Program-made: the position numbers and the translations under genes
Shown here: positions 42,772 through 50,971 of the stretch, one piece after another
Layout of the letters: each line of letters begins with the position of its first letter
Position numbering within the stretch: position 1 is the stretch's first letter
Origin: Anaerolineales bacterium
Lineage (GTDB): Bacteria > Chloroflexota > Anaerolineae > Anaerolineales > UBA11657
DNA length: 50,971 nt
Assembly (NCBI GenBank): GCA_022450585.1
Contig: JAKUPR010000003.1
Location: 6,095-57,065 of the forward strand
Reading direction: 5' to 3'
Notes under the pieces: model-generated
Databases searched by the model: none
What the model saw: only the letters and a program-made list of their open reading frames with translations
Told to the model about the DNA's origin: nothing

Positions 42772-43956
42772 ATGCGCATTGCTTTCATCTTGTACGATTT
42801 TGATCTTGGAGGTATGCCGACTTGGATTTATAGTTTGGCATCTAAAATACACTTGTCTCATGAACTACATTTCATATGCACGCACGTCAATAGAATTTCA
42901 CCGAAGTTTCTTGGAGTTGGGCAACCATGTTTTGTCGGACGTAACAGGCTTTCTCTAATTCGCTATTTGATATCTAAGCGGATTCAAGTGGTTCAATATG
43001 GACAGCAACGTCTTTTTGGAGATTGCGCTCTGGCGGCCGGTGTGCCTGTGGTTTTGGAACGTACAGATGGATGGCGTCAAGGCTCGATTGAACAATCGAA
43101 ACGATGGTTGGATGCCGTTGTTTCATCCACTAAGGGAACTCTCCCTCTTATTACTGAGATTACCGGACCAGACCGTGTTCACCTGATTTATAATGGAGTA
43201 GATATAAGTCGCTTCCAGAATGCCAAGCCAGATCGATTGGGTTTTGCGGATGAAGATATACTGGTAGGCCGAGTATCGCGCTTTTCAGGGGGCAAGAATC
43301 TTGAGTTGCTTATTGATGCAATGAGGGTCCTGAAAGAGCGTTACTCGAATGTTAAATTAATTCTAGTAGGAGCGAATTCCAGAATGCCTGGGGCAGAGGA
43401 CTATGAGTCCATTCTTCGGGATCGGGCAGTTGGCATGGAACATTGCGTTCGTTTTGTGGGACAAATAGAAAAACCCGAATCAATTATTGCGGGGTTTGAT
43501 ATTGGTACCTGTGTCTCCCGACGTTACAATGAGGGCATTCCGAACTCTCTGATGGAATGTATGGCTGCTGGCAAACCAGTGGTTGCTACTGCTGTGGATG
43601 ATATACCTGAATTGGTGATAAATGATGAAACTGGATTGTTAATTGAAGACAATGACCTCAATCAACTTGTAGGAGCTTTGGAGACGCTGATTAAGGATCT
43701 TGAATTAAGAAGGAGATTAGGCGTGCAAGGCAATCAGTATGTTCAAGAGCATTTTAATCTTGCTCTACAGGCCGAAAAGTATGTGACTCTCTATGAGGCT
43801 CTTTTTGCAAATGCTAGAAATTCCTCATTGGGTCGACGTGCTACCAAAATCGCTTTTGGCTGGAGTCAGGTGGTAGCGCCTCATCGTGTACTTAGTAAGA
43901 TAGGGAGACTTGTTGGGCTTAGGAATGGTAGAGGTGTGATACGTGAAAGAAATTAA
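42772..43956 (+). CDS. Glycosyltransferase family 4 (second copy)
   Basis: A 394 aa GT-B glycosyltransferase. The ATG at 42772 begins MRIAFILYDFDLGGMPTWIY, the standard GT4 opening; the longer frame from the GTG at 42697 adds 25 residues with no family counterpart. The linker VHLIYNGVDISRFQN, donor-site VGRVSRFSGGKNLELLIDAM, and EGIPNSLMECMAAGKPVVAT with the two catalytic glutamates are clear. The C-terminus continues with a basic tail of about 30 residues. The next gene starts 14 bases before its end. Confidence 0.92.
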   Translation: MRIAFILYDFDLGGMPTWIYSLASKIHLSHELHFICTHVNRISPKFLGVGQPCFVGRNRLSLIRYLISKRIQVVQYGQQRLFGDCALAAGVPVVLERTDGWRQGSIEQSKRWLDAVVSSTKGTLPLITEITGPDRVHLIYNGVDISRFQNAKPDRLGFADEDILVGRVSRFSGGKNLELLIDAMRVLKERYSNVKLILVGANSRMPGAEDYESILRDRAVGMEHCVRFVGQIEKPESIIAGFDIGTCVSRRYNEGIPNSLMECMAAGKPVVATAVDDIPELVINDETGLLIEDNDLNQLVGALETLIKDLELRRRLGVQGNQYVQEHFNLALQAEKYVTLYEALFANARNSSLGRRATKIAFGWSQVVAPHRVLSKIGRLVGLRNGRGVIRERN

Positions 43957-45031
43957 GTTTAGAGCCAATGAGCCATTGTTGGCCGATAGCCTTCTTGACA
44001 ATTTATCCAGAGTGTTTGAGGAACGGTATCTAAGTCCGGGTCCATGGGTGACGAGATTTGAGGAAAAGTGGGCGAATGTTTGCAGCGCCTCCTATGCGGT
44101 AGGCACGAGTAGTGGGACAGCTGCCTTGCACTTGGCTCTACTGGCTTGTGATATTGGTCCGGGCGATGAAGTAATTGTCCCGGCAATGACGTGTCCAGAC
44201 ACCCTCAATGCAGTTCTCTTCGCTGGTGCTCAGCCTGTCATTGTGGATATCGAGAATCAACGCTTTGGCATTGATCCCAAGTCCATCGATGAAGCGGTGA
44301 CACTAGCTACGAAAGCAATTATCCCAGTTCATATGTATGGTTGCCCAACTGATCCCGAGGTCTATGATATTGCAGAGCGACGTGGATTAAAAGTGGTGGA
44401 AGATTGCGCGGAAGCGCATGGAGCCGATATTAACGGCAAACTAGTTGGAACTATAGGAGATGTGGGTTGTTTCAGCTTCCGCGGTGATAAGCTGATTGGA
44501 ATAGGTACTGGTGGAATGGTAGTTACGGATGATGAACACATTCGTGATAGAGCGAACTATCTAATAGGTTTAGCTAGTCCCAGCGGATTTGATCGTTATG
44601 CCAGTACTGAGATTGGATACAGTTACGAGATGTCCAATGTCCATGCTGCAATTGGAGTGTCTCAGGTGGATGTAATGGATGAAACTATACGAGCCAAACG
44701 AGGAGTTGCCGCTTGTTATGATGCCTTGCTTCCTGACACGGTAGTCCGGAAACCTATTCAGTTTGCAGGTCATGTATATTGGCGTTATGTGATCCTCCTG
44801 AATCGTGGGCAACCTCGGGATGTGCATGAGAAGTTGTTAGAACTCGGTATCGAAACCTTGCCACCGTTTGTGCCAATGTACCGTCTTCCAATGTACAACT
44901 GTAACAGACCGTACACGGATTTTACAGTTTCCGAGGACGTGTATGAACGATTGTTGTGCCTCCCGGCAAGCCCTTATCTGCGGCAAAGTGAAGTTGAGTA
45001 CATTGTTGACAGTTTGCTGTCTGTGTTATGA
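43943..45031 (+). CDS. DegT/DnrJ/EryC1-family sugar aminotransferase
   Basis: A PLP-dependent enzyme of 362 aa that aminates a keto-sugar nucleotide, in the style of perosamine synthetase. Lys183 in SFRGDKLIGIGTGGM should bind PLP, VVEDCAEAHGA (about 151-161) contacts the cofactor, and GTSSGTAALHLALLAC binds phosphate. It starts with GTG at 43943 and overlaps the preceding glycosyltransferase by 14 bases. It is distinct from PseC in sequence, so it should make a second amino sugar. The product (for example a 4-amino-4,6-dideoxyhexose) is inferred from the family. Confidence 0.92.
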   Translation: MKEIKFRANEPLLADSLLDNLSRVFEERYLSPGPWVTRFEEKWANVCSASYAVGTSSGTAALHLALLACDIGPGDEVIVPAMTCPDTLNAVLFAGAQPVIVDIENQRFGIDPKSIDEAVTLATKAIIPVHMYGCPTDPEVYDIAERRGLKVVEDCAEAHGADINGKLVGTIGDVGCFSFRGDKLIGIGTGGMVVTDDEHIRDRANYLIGLASPSGFDRYASTEIGYSYEMSNVHAAIGVSQVDVMDETIRAKRGVAACYDALLPDTVVRKPIQFAGHVYWRYVILLNRGQPRDVHEKLLELGIETLPPFVPMYRLPMYNCNRPYTDFTVSEDVYERLLCLPASPYLRQSEVEYIVDSLLSVL

Positions 45032-45572
45032 GAAGCATGAGGTGTGTTTGATCAGTGTTGTCATATTATCTCACCTGACCGAGCTGATAAAGTGTGAGGA
45101 TTTCCCTATCTGTCGTCATTAAGATACGATGGATAAGCATTCTGTCATTTGCGGACAATGTCATCAAGAATCCCTATCTTGATTCTGATGCTCCCTTTGA
45201 ATGGATTCATCTAAGTGTGCGAGGTATTGATATCTAAGGGTATCATCTTCCATTATTTGTCTTATCGCCGGTTGAATAAATGACTGATCCTTGGTCTCGT
45301 CTTGTATTTGATAGACGATGTATTCGATGGTGGTGCATCTTCAACAAAGGCCGCTATTCTTTCTTGTTGTTTTGCACAAACAGACACTAAGTTTACGAGT
45401 TGGTCTAAGGCATGAGTATGAGAAGAGTTGGCTACTGAATCGTTACCCATTATGACCAGGCAGATACTACACCAATTAATTTGTGCAGTTTTGAGACCTT
45501 GTTTGTCAACTAGATTGCCTTATGGTGGTTGCACAGTGAAAGAAAAACCAGTCCGGTAACCAGATATTCAAT
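45032..45572. other. Intergenic gap of 541 bases
   Basis: No convincing gene. The only open frame of note is a 62-codon minus-strand frame (45262-45450) without family resemblance or a good ribosome-binding site. I saw no insertion sequence, terminal repeat or obvious gene remnant. It is the longest gap in the glycan locus and could hold an internal promoter, but I cannot point to one with confidence. Confidence 0.5.
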
Positions 45573-46712
45573 TTGTCGAAGACTACGTTGAGAGATGCTC
45601 AGAGGCACCACCTAGGCTTGTTCTTTAGCCGTACGATGTCGTTACAGGCATGGGACAAGGGCGGTCTCTTGGAGCGCGAATTATCATTTTATCAAAACCT
45701 ACAACGGAATTTGGGTGGGTTGACATTCGTTACCTATGGTGATTCCAATGACCTGAGATATACCAATAGATTATTGGGTCTTCGCGTTCTTTGTAACCGG
45801 TGGCGATTACCAATTCGTGTATATGAATTAATAATGCTGTTCGTTCAGGCCCCTTGGTTACGTCATGTTACTGTCTTCAAGACAAATCAAACTTCCGTTG
45901 GGCATGTTGCGTTGCTAGCTAAATTCATTTACCGAAAACCACTGATTGCTCGTTGTGGTTTTATGGCGTCTGAGTTTGCCGTACGGGAGTTCGGCGCTGA
46001 TTCTAGTCGTGCCAAAATCATTATTGGATTGGAGAAAATACTATTTCGTTTTGCCGATTACATTGTAGTAACCACCGAGCAGATGCGGCAATATATATCC
46101 AAATTCCACCATCTACCATTGCAGCGAGTTAGGGTGATTCCCAACTATGTAGACACAGAACGCTTTAAGCCTTTGCCAGAAGCGCGTAAGCGGAATTCAA
46201 TTTGCTTTATTGGACGTCTAGAGCAGCAGAAAAATCTTGTGGCATTGCTGGAGGCATCTAAAGGCTTGACTCATGTTGAATTGTCATTGATTGGGGATGG
46301 TAGCTTGCGAACTGAACTACTAAGGTTAGCGCAAACATACAGACTTCCGGTTAATTTCTTGGGAAGCTTACCTTATTTCAGCTTACCTAAGCATCTTAAT
46401 CGTGCAGAGATATTTGTTCTCCCCTCTCTGTATGAGGGGCACCCGAAAGTACTGCTTGAGGCTATGTCGTGTGGTAGACCGGTGATTGGTACTGATGTGC
46501 CAGGAATCAGAGAATTAATTCGACATAGAGAAACCGGTTTTCTATGTGGAACTTCTCCGGCAGATATCCGTGCTGCTATCCAAGCGGTGTTGAGCGATAT
46601 GGATTTGCGGATGCGTATAGGACGTCAGGCGAGAGAGTTTGTGCTTGAGAATTTTACACTTGAGAGGACAGTGGAAATGGAGATTGCTCTGTTGGACGAA
46701 TTGGCTGCCTGA
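45573..46712 (+). CDS. Glycosyltransferase family 4 (third copy)
   Basis: A 379 aa GT-B enzyme. The N-terminus RHHLGLFFSRTMSLQAWDKGGLLERELSFY matches GT4 proteins that begin FF(T/S)RG.SL..W...G...RE. This requires a start upstream of that strand, so the TTG at 45573 (or another TTG at 45588) is used rather than the ATG at 45636. The linker VRVIPNYVDTERFKP, donor-site CFIGRLEQQKNLVALLEA and LYEGHPKVLLEAMSCGRPVIGTDVPG with both glutamates are intact. It is 15 bases upstream of the next glycosyltransferase. Confidence 0.9.
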   Translation: MSKTTLRDAQRHHLGLFFSRTMSLQAWDKGGLLERELSFYQNLQRNLGGLTFVTYGDSNDLRYTNRLLGLRVLCNRWRLPIRVYELIMLFVQAPWLRHVTVFKTNQTSVGHVALLAKFIYRKPLIARCGFMASEFAVREFGADSSRAKIIIGLEKILFRFADYIVVTTEQMRQYISKFHHLPLQRVRVIPNYVDTERFKPLPEARKRNSICFIGRLEQQKNLVALLEASKGLTHVELSLIGDGSLRTELLRLAQTYRLPVNFLGSLPYFSLPKHLNRAEIFVLPSLYEGHPKVLLEAMSCGRPVIGTDVPGIRELIRHRETGFLCGTSPADIRAAIQAVLSDMDLRMRIGRQAREFVLENFTLERTVEMEIALLDELAA

Positions 46713-46727
46713 CGGTAGTTTGACTAT

Positions 46728-47909
46728 TTGAGTGGGCGAATAGACGTGGTTCATACCATAACCCCGAAAGTCAGTGTAGTTATGTCAGTCTGTGATGGCG
46801 AGCGATACTTGCGCGATTCTGTTGAAAGTATCTGTAACCAGACTCTCGATGACTTTGAATTGATTGTCGTTGATGATGGATCTACAGATGGCACTTGGCA
46901 AATACTATCGGAATATGCTGCCAGGGACTCGCGTGTATCCCTGATACGGAATGAACAAAATGTAGGGTTGACCAAATCTCTTAACAAAGCACTCGCACTT
47001 GTACGTGGACAGTATGTTGCTAGGCATGATGCGGATGATTTGGCGTTTCCATCGCGTCTTGAACAGCAGGTCAGGTTCTTAGACGAACATGTGGAGGTGG
47101 GTCTAATTGGTGCATCAAGTTATGTTGTTGATGAACATGGCCGTGTGGTGGACATTTATCGGGTTCCATCTACTGATGTTGAAATAAGATGGAGGATGCT
47201 TTTCTCCAATCCCTTTATCCACTGCACTATCATGTTTCGTAGCTCTCTGGTGGAACAGGTCGGTTCTTACGATGAGAAGATCAGATTTGCCCAGGATTAT
47301 GACTATTGGGTTAGGATTGCAGAAGTGTGTCAGCTTTTCAATATTGCTAGACCGTTGGCGTCATGGCGCCTGAACACTAGGAGTATTTCCCAGACACGTG
47401 GACGGAGTCAGCAGGCTAGTGCACTTCGCACAAGTGTTGACCAGGTTTCGAAGTGCATTCGTAGAATTGGTCTTGTAAATGCGCAAACTTGGGGACCTGA
47501 CCGCATTCAGGCTCTATGTAAACTTGGTCGGGGTCAATTTGACTCTCTCGACCCAGAAACTACTGTCTCCACCGTAGAGGATTACTTGTGGTTCACCAAT
47601 GAGTATCTAGAGCATGACGTTCGACAGGATGATACTTGGCGCAAAGGGAGTGGGTCAATTTTACCAAATGCTGAAAACGTTGCTCTTAGTGCAGTTGGGT
47701 ATTTTGCCTTGAGTGTATATCGTGAAGTAGGGGTAAATATACTGATGCTTTTGCGAAACAAGAACAGCAGATTGTTTCTATCGCCTGTCGCCTGGCGAAC
47801 TCTAACTAAGATTATGGCCAAGCGAGGGTGGCCTCGGTGGATTCTACAGATCGCCAGAAGTTTTCGTGGGGTTCTTTTGAGTGCTCGCTACAGAATTTCA
47901 GTGGACTAA
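46728..47909 (+). CDS. Glycosyltransferase family 2 (second copy)
   Basis: A 393 aa GT-A glycosyltransferase. It has VSVVMSVCDGERYLRDSVESI, ELIVVDDGSTDGT and the DxD-like RHDADDLAFPSRLEQQ, then PFIHCTIMFR and FAQDYDYWVRIAE, all classic for GT2 bacterial enzymes. A C-terminal extension from about residue 230 is helical with no motif. The start codon is TTG at 46728; a GTG 18 bases further in is an alternative. Its end is followed by a small membrane protein gene. Confidence 0.92.
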   Translation: MSGRIDVVHTITPKVSVVMSVCDGERYLRDSVESICNQTLDDFELIVVDDGSTDGTWQILSEYAARDSRVSLIRNEQNVGLTKSLNKALALVRGQYVARHDADDLAFPSRLEQQVRFLDEHVEVGLIGASSYVVDEHGRVVDIYRVPSTDVEIRWRMLFSNPFIHCTIMFRSSLVEQVGSYDEKIRFAQDYDYWVRIAEVCQLFNIARPLASWRLNTRSISQTRGRSQQASALRTSVDQVSKCIRRIGLVNAQTWGPDRIQALCKLGRGQFDSLDPETTVSTVEDYLWFTNEYLEHDVRQDDTWRKGSGSILPNAENVALSAVGYFALSVYREVGVNILMLLRNKNSRLFLSPVAWRTLTKIMAKRGWPRWILQIARSFRGVLLSARYRISVD

Positions 47910-47910
47910 A

Positions 47911-48249
47911 ATGCAAAATAGGATTACTAACGCAATCTTGAGAGTTGCCTACATATACTTACGTTGGGTGTATCGAGTTACAGAATATCCTAGGCGCTCA
48001 ACAGATGTTAGAGTTAGGCACCAAAATGTCAATCTGAATAGACATCTGAATAAGGGAACTCCAGTTGAAAAGTGGATTCCCGCAAATATTAGAAAGACTG
48101 ACATTTCCCCAGTCACACGGGCTTTCTTGTTCTTTTTTGTACCGATGTTCTATCTAGTGCATTTGTTTTCAAAAATGACTAGAAGGAATTCGTCCTCCTC
48201 CGATTTGGGACGTGTTTCTGAATATGTGTATGAAGGTTTCACGGATTAG
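47911..48249 (+). CDS. Small membrane protein of unknown function
   Basis: A 112 aa protein starting at the ATG one base after the stop of the preceding glycosyltransferase; the longer frame from 47881 overlaps that gene. It is basic in the first 70 residues and has one strongly hydrophobic segment near the C-terminus (RAFLFFFVPMFYLVHLFSKM). A Ser-rich tail follows. Small membrane proteins are often found next to SGNH hydrolases and carbamoyltransferases in glycan clusters, but I recognise no family here. An accessory role in the module with the following two genes is inference. Confidence 0.65.
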   Translation: MQNRITNAILRVAYIYLRWVYRVTEYPRRSTDVRVRHQNVNLNRHLNKGTPVEKWIPANIRKTDISPVTRAFLFFFVPMFYLVHLFSKMTRRNSSSSDLGRVSEYVYEGFTD

Positions 48250-48317
48250 GCTACAAGTATAAAAACATTTTTGCGACATCGATCAAACAAACGTGCTGGT
48301 GTAATTTGGAAAACGGG

Positions 48318-49793
48318 ATGGGAAACGAGCTAATAGTGCTTACGGTGTTTGTTTTGTGGTTGTCGCTAGACGTGGCACTGGGATACGGTATTCGGTATTT
48401 GTATCTTTTCTGGTATCCACAGTCTTACTTAAATCGCACCTTTGCGTCGTCTACAATTGAGCGCATTTGGATTAGCTTCCGGACCTTTCTATGGACGGCT
48501 CTTGACAAACACTATCTTGTCTCAGGTAGTCATCGTCGCTTAATTCAGCCCGATGGGACTTTGGAATCACCTACAGTCTTTGATCCCCACTATGGTTGGC
48601 GATGGGCAACCAGTCGGCGGGTAGATCTTTCCCCTATCGAGAGAACCTCGAAACGAGTACCGCCGGATGCAGGGTTGTTCACTGACAGGAATGGTGTCAT
48701 TCCGAACCGCGCAGATTTTGAGGTCAACTTGGCCAATAAATTGGCTGGACAGTATCGCATCTTTCTGTTAGGAGGGTCCTCGGTCGCTGGTACTTCGAGC
48801 CATATTAACAGTACTGGACACTCTATTGCCAATAATGAGACCATTGCGGCTGTTATGGAGCGTAAGCTTGCTGGAGCTAGTGAAAATATGACTTTTCAAA
48901 TCATTAATTTCGGTGTCCATGGGTATGCATCTGCCCAAGAATTCTTGTACTATGGCCTCGAGCTTGTACACTTTCCTCACGATATGGTTATTTCTTTTCA
49001 TGGCTACAATGATGCTAATCTCGCCCTCTATCATAATGTTTCGATTGATGGAGCTTCCCCAGGGCATTGGTCGATTAATCGCCCGAATTTACATAATAGG
49101 ACATTTGAAGTAACTTCAAGAGTTAGATCACAGGAACAGAGCAGCATACTGCGTTTCGCTGCGAGTTTATTGCAGCAGGTCCTAGGTGGTCTTACAACGG
49201 CATTATTAGTGTCGTTTTGTATACACTCTATAAAAAGCGTCATCCGTGGTTACCAGATGCGTGCAAAAGAGATTCAGAAAGCTAAAGATGAAAGTTTGAC
49301 CTTCGAAAGTGCGGTCAATAATTCGGTCTCTGAAATGGTTCAAACACATAAGCTATCTCAAGAGATGCTAACGCGAATTGATGAATATGCGGAAAGAATG
49401 GTAACCAACGATTTGCATCTGGGTTCTATCGCTGCCTCTGAGGGACAAGTTTTCCTCAGTATTCTGCAACCAATATTAGTTTCAAAGCATATTTTGACTG
49501 AAGAGGAAAGATTCTCTATGCCATCGGGAGCAACGGCTGCAGCGTACCTGGCTTTCACTGAATCTGCTCGGAGGAATTTTCGTGATCGCAGCGATGATGT
49601 CACGGCGCTTGGGGGACACTTTATAGATTTCAGCTCACTCTTGGACAGTAGTGAAAAGCGCTTGTACTCTGATATCATTCACTATAGCGATGAGGGTATA
49701 GATTTCATCTGTAATAGTCTGAGCGAGATTGTGTCTGGAATCATCACAGATGAATCAGCAAAAGGACAGGATGGTGCATGGCAAAGATACTAG
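48318..49793 (+). CDS. Membrane-anchored SGNH/GDSL-like hydrolase
   Basis: A 491 aa protein with an N-terminal membrane helix (LIVLTVFVLWLSLDVALGYGI) and a second hydrophobic segment near 275-300. SGNH blocks can be traced: FLLGGSSVAG (block I serine), NFGVHGYASAQEF (block II glycine), SFHGYNDANL (block III asparagine) and IIHYSDEGIDFI (block V Asp/His). These are esterase or acyltransferase-type enzymes often acting on polysaccharide acetyl groups. The region between 300 and 390 is helical. The ATG at 48318 has GGA 7 bases upstream; the track uses a TTG at 48306. It overlaps the next gene by 15 bases. Confidence 0.85.
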   Translation: MGNELIVLTVFVLWLSLDVALGYGIRYLYLFWYPQSYLNRTFASSTIERIWISFRTFLWTALDKHYLVSGSHRRLIQPDGTLESPTVFDPHYGWRWATSRRVDLSPIERTSKRVPPDAGLFTDRNGVIPNRADFEVNLANKLAGQYRIFLLGGSSVAGTSSHINSTGHSIANNETIAAVMERKLAGASENMTFQIINFGVHGYASAQEFLYYGLELVHFPHDMVISFHGYNDANLALYHNVSIDGASPGHWSINRPNLHNRTFEVTSRVRSQEQSSILRFAASLLQQVLGGLTTALLVSFCIHSIKSVIRGYQMRAKEIQKAKDESLTFESAVNNSVSEMVQTHKLSQEMLTRIDEYAERMVTNDLHLGSIAASEGQVFLSILQPILVSKHILTEEERFSMPSGATAAAYLAFTESARRNFRDRSDDVTALGGHFIDFSSLLDSSEKRLYSDIIHYSDEGIDFICNSLSEIVSGIITDESAKGQDGAWQRY

Positions 49794-50971
49794 GTGTTGC
49801 TAGCCACTACCATGATGCAGCGGCTGCTCTAATTGTCGACGGGCGAGTAGTGGCTGCTGCTGATGAGGAGAGGTTTTCTCGGGTGAAGCATGATTCGCGT
49901 TTTCCTCGTAATGCAATTGAATTTTGTCTTGCCAAGGGTGGTATCTCGGGCAATGAACTTGACTATGCCGTCTTCTACGAAAATCCTAAACTCAAACTGG
50001 ATAGGATCTTGCGGACGACCTTAAAGCACTCCCCTTATTCGAGAGATTTGTTTGTTGCTGCACTAAGAAGCTACTTGACCAACAAATATTGGATAAAAAC
50101 AGCGATGAGTTCGTTTTTGGATTGCGACACTTCTGCTGTTGTTTTTTGTGAACATCACCTATCTCATGCTTGCAGTGCTTTCTTCTGCTCGCCCTTTTCT
50201 GATGCGGCAGTTGTTACAATCGATGGGGTTGGTGAATGGAACACTGTGACTGCTTCAGTATGTCGGGATGGCCAAATCCTGAAACTATACGAGATTGACT
50301 TTCCTCATTCTGTGGGACTCTTGTATTCTGCTTTTACGGCCTTTCTAAGGTTTAGGGTGAATGATGGTGAATATAGGGTCATGGGATTAGCACCTTACGG
50401 ACGTCCCAACAGAATGGATGACATGTGGAAGCTTGTTAGTCTGCATGGTGACGGGAAGTTTGCCCTGAATTTGGATTATTTTTCCTGGGAGTATGACAGT
50501 CACCGTCTTTATAGCGACAAGTTTTTGGAGCTATTTGGGCAGCCTAGACCAGAAGACTTGGAACTGGACTTTGACGGTCGCGGAAACGATGATAAGAACG
50601 GCGTCGGATTGCTGGCCCAACAATATGCAGATATTGCGGCAAGCGCTCAAAAATTAGTGGAAGAAATTGTGCTTCACATTGTACGTCATATACATGATGT
50701 AGCCGATAGCGACTCACTCTGTTTGGCAGGCGGCGTTGCACTAAACTCTGTTGCTAATCATCGTATTAGGCAAGAAACGCACTTTAGTCATATCTTTGTC
50801 CAGCCTGCGGCCGGTGATGCAGGTTGCGCGCTTGGTGCGGCCTTGTACTGGAATCAGGTAGTCCTAGAAAACGGTCGCTCGGGTGGACGAATGGAGCCAT
50901 TTAACCCGTATTTAGGCGAGGAATTTACTGAGTCTGACTGCCGTAACTTTTTGAGTGCGCAAGCTGGACCT
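49779..50971 (+). CDS. Carbamoyltransferase, NodU/CmcH family (second copy, cut by window end)
   Basis: I translated this by hand; it is not in the ORF track because no stop is reached. It starts MAKILGVASHYHDAAAALIVDGRVVAAADEERFSRVKHD, the standard opening of this family. The metal-binding FCEHHLSHACSAFFCSPF, VVTIDGVGEWNT, EYRVMGLAPYG and LCLAGGVALNSVANHRI follow. It runs 397 codons to the window edge, into the start of the YrdC-like domain (FNPYLGEEF). It differs from the copy at 39594, resembling the CmcH/NodU type more closely. The start ATG overlaps the hydrolase gene by 15 bases, so these two genes are coupled. Confidence 0.93.

Noticed and set aside
45262-45450. 62-codon minus-strand frame in the long gap
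   Set aside because: There is no ribosome-binding site and no recognisable motif, and it is the only minus-strand candidate in a plus-strand locus.
1-50971. CRISPR arrays, insertion sequences, phage genes
   Set aside because: No regularly spaced repeats, transposase motifs, terminal inverted repeats or phage structural genes were seen.

Overview
This window reads as chromosomal sequence from a bacterium of roughly 45% GC. My best guess is an aerobic, probably marine member of the Chloroflexota; this rests on gene neighbourhood and protein style (cdaA-cdaR-der-lepB-deoC plus tandem aldehyde dehydrogenases, many lipoproteins, frequent GTG/TTG starts) and is an inference, since no rRNA or marker phylogeny is available. 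All genes from 1 to about 16.5 kb lie on the minus strand. Everything from about 16.7 kb to the end lies on the plus strand.

Region A (1-8045, minus) looks like one housekeeping operon from a single good promoter at 8018-8045: argF, cdaA (c-di-AMP synthase), cdaR/YbbR, der (ribosome GTPase), lepB (signal peptidase I), deoC and two tandem aldehyde dehydrogenases. The second dehydrogenase is cut by the window edge and is absent from the ORF track. Region B (8371-15882, minus) joins copper handling (Sco, PCuAC, a type I copper protein) to a partial sulfur-oxidation set: soxB, a YeeE/YedE permease, a monohaem cytochrome c lipoprotein, soxZ, soxY and a beta-propeller lipoprotein. SoxXA and SoxCD are not in the window. 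A tRNA-Val(UAC) and an unexplained hairpin-rich stretch sit between regions B and C.

Region C (16.6-51 kb, plus) is a surface-glycan locus of about 34 kb that continues past the window. It opens with a winged-helix regulator, overlapping a NusG/RfaH-type antiterminator, behind a strong promoter overlaid by an inverted-repeat operator. Then come a TylF-like methyltransferase, a CBS-domain/epimerase fusion and a nearly complete pseudaminic acid pathway (PseB, C, G, I, H). These are followed by a formyltransferase, a PIG-L deacetylase and a B12-type radical SAM protein with an unusual cysteine spacing. A second NeuB-type synthase has its own divergent cytidylyltransferase, and a canonical CMP-sugar synthetase follows. 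After these come several glycosyltransferases (one resembling Maf/DUF115 nonulosonate transferases), an MsbA-like ABC exporter, methyltransferases, a DegT aminotransferase, an SGNH hydrolase and two NodU/CmcH-type carbamoyltransferases, the last cut by the window end.

Taken together, region C probably makes and exports a glycan carrying one or two nonulosonic acids that are further tailored by formylation, methylation and carbamoylation. The most novel-looking elements are the tailoring cassette, the CBS-epimerase fusion, the CX6CX2C radical SAM enzyme, the compact Maf-like protein, the regulator/antiterminator pair with its operator, and the structured element at 16121-16266. No CRISPR array, insertion sequence, phage gene or rRNA was seen.
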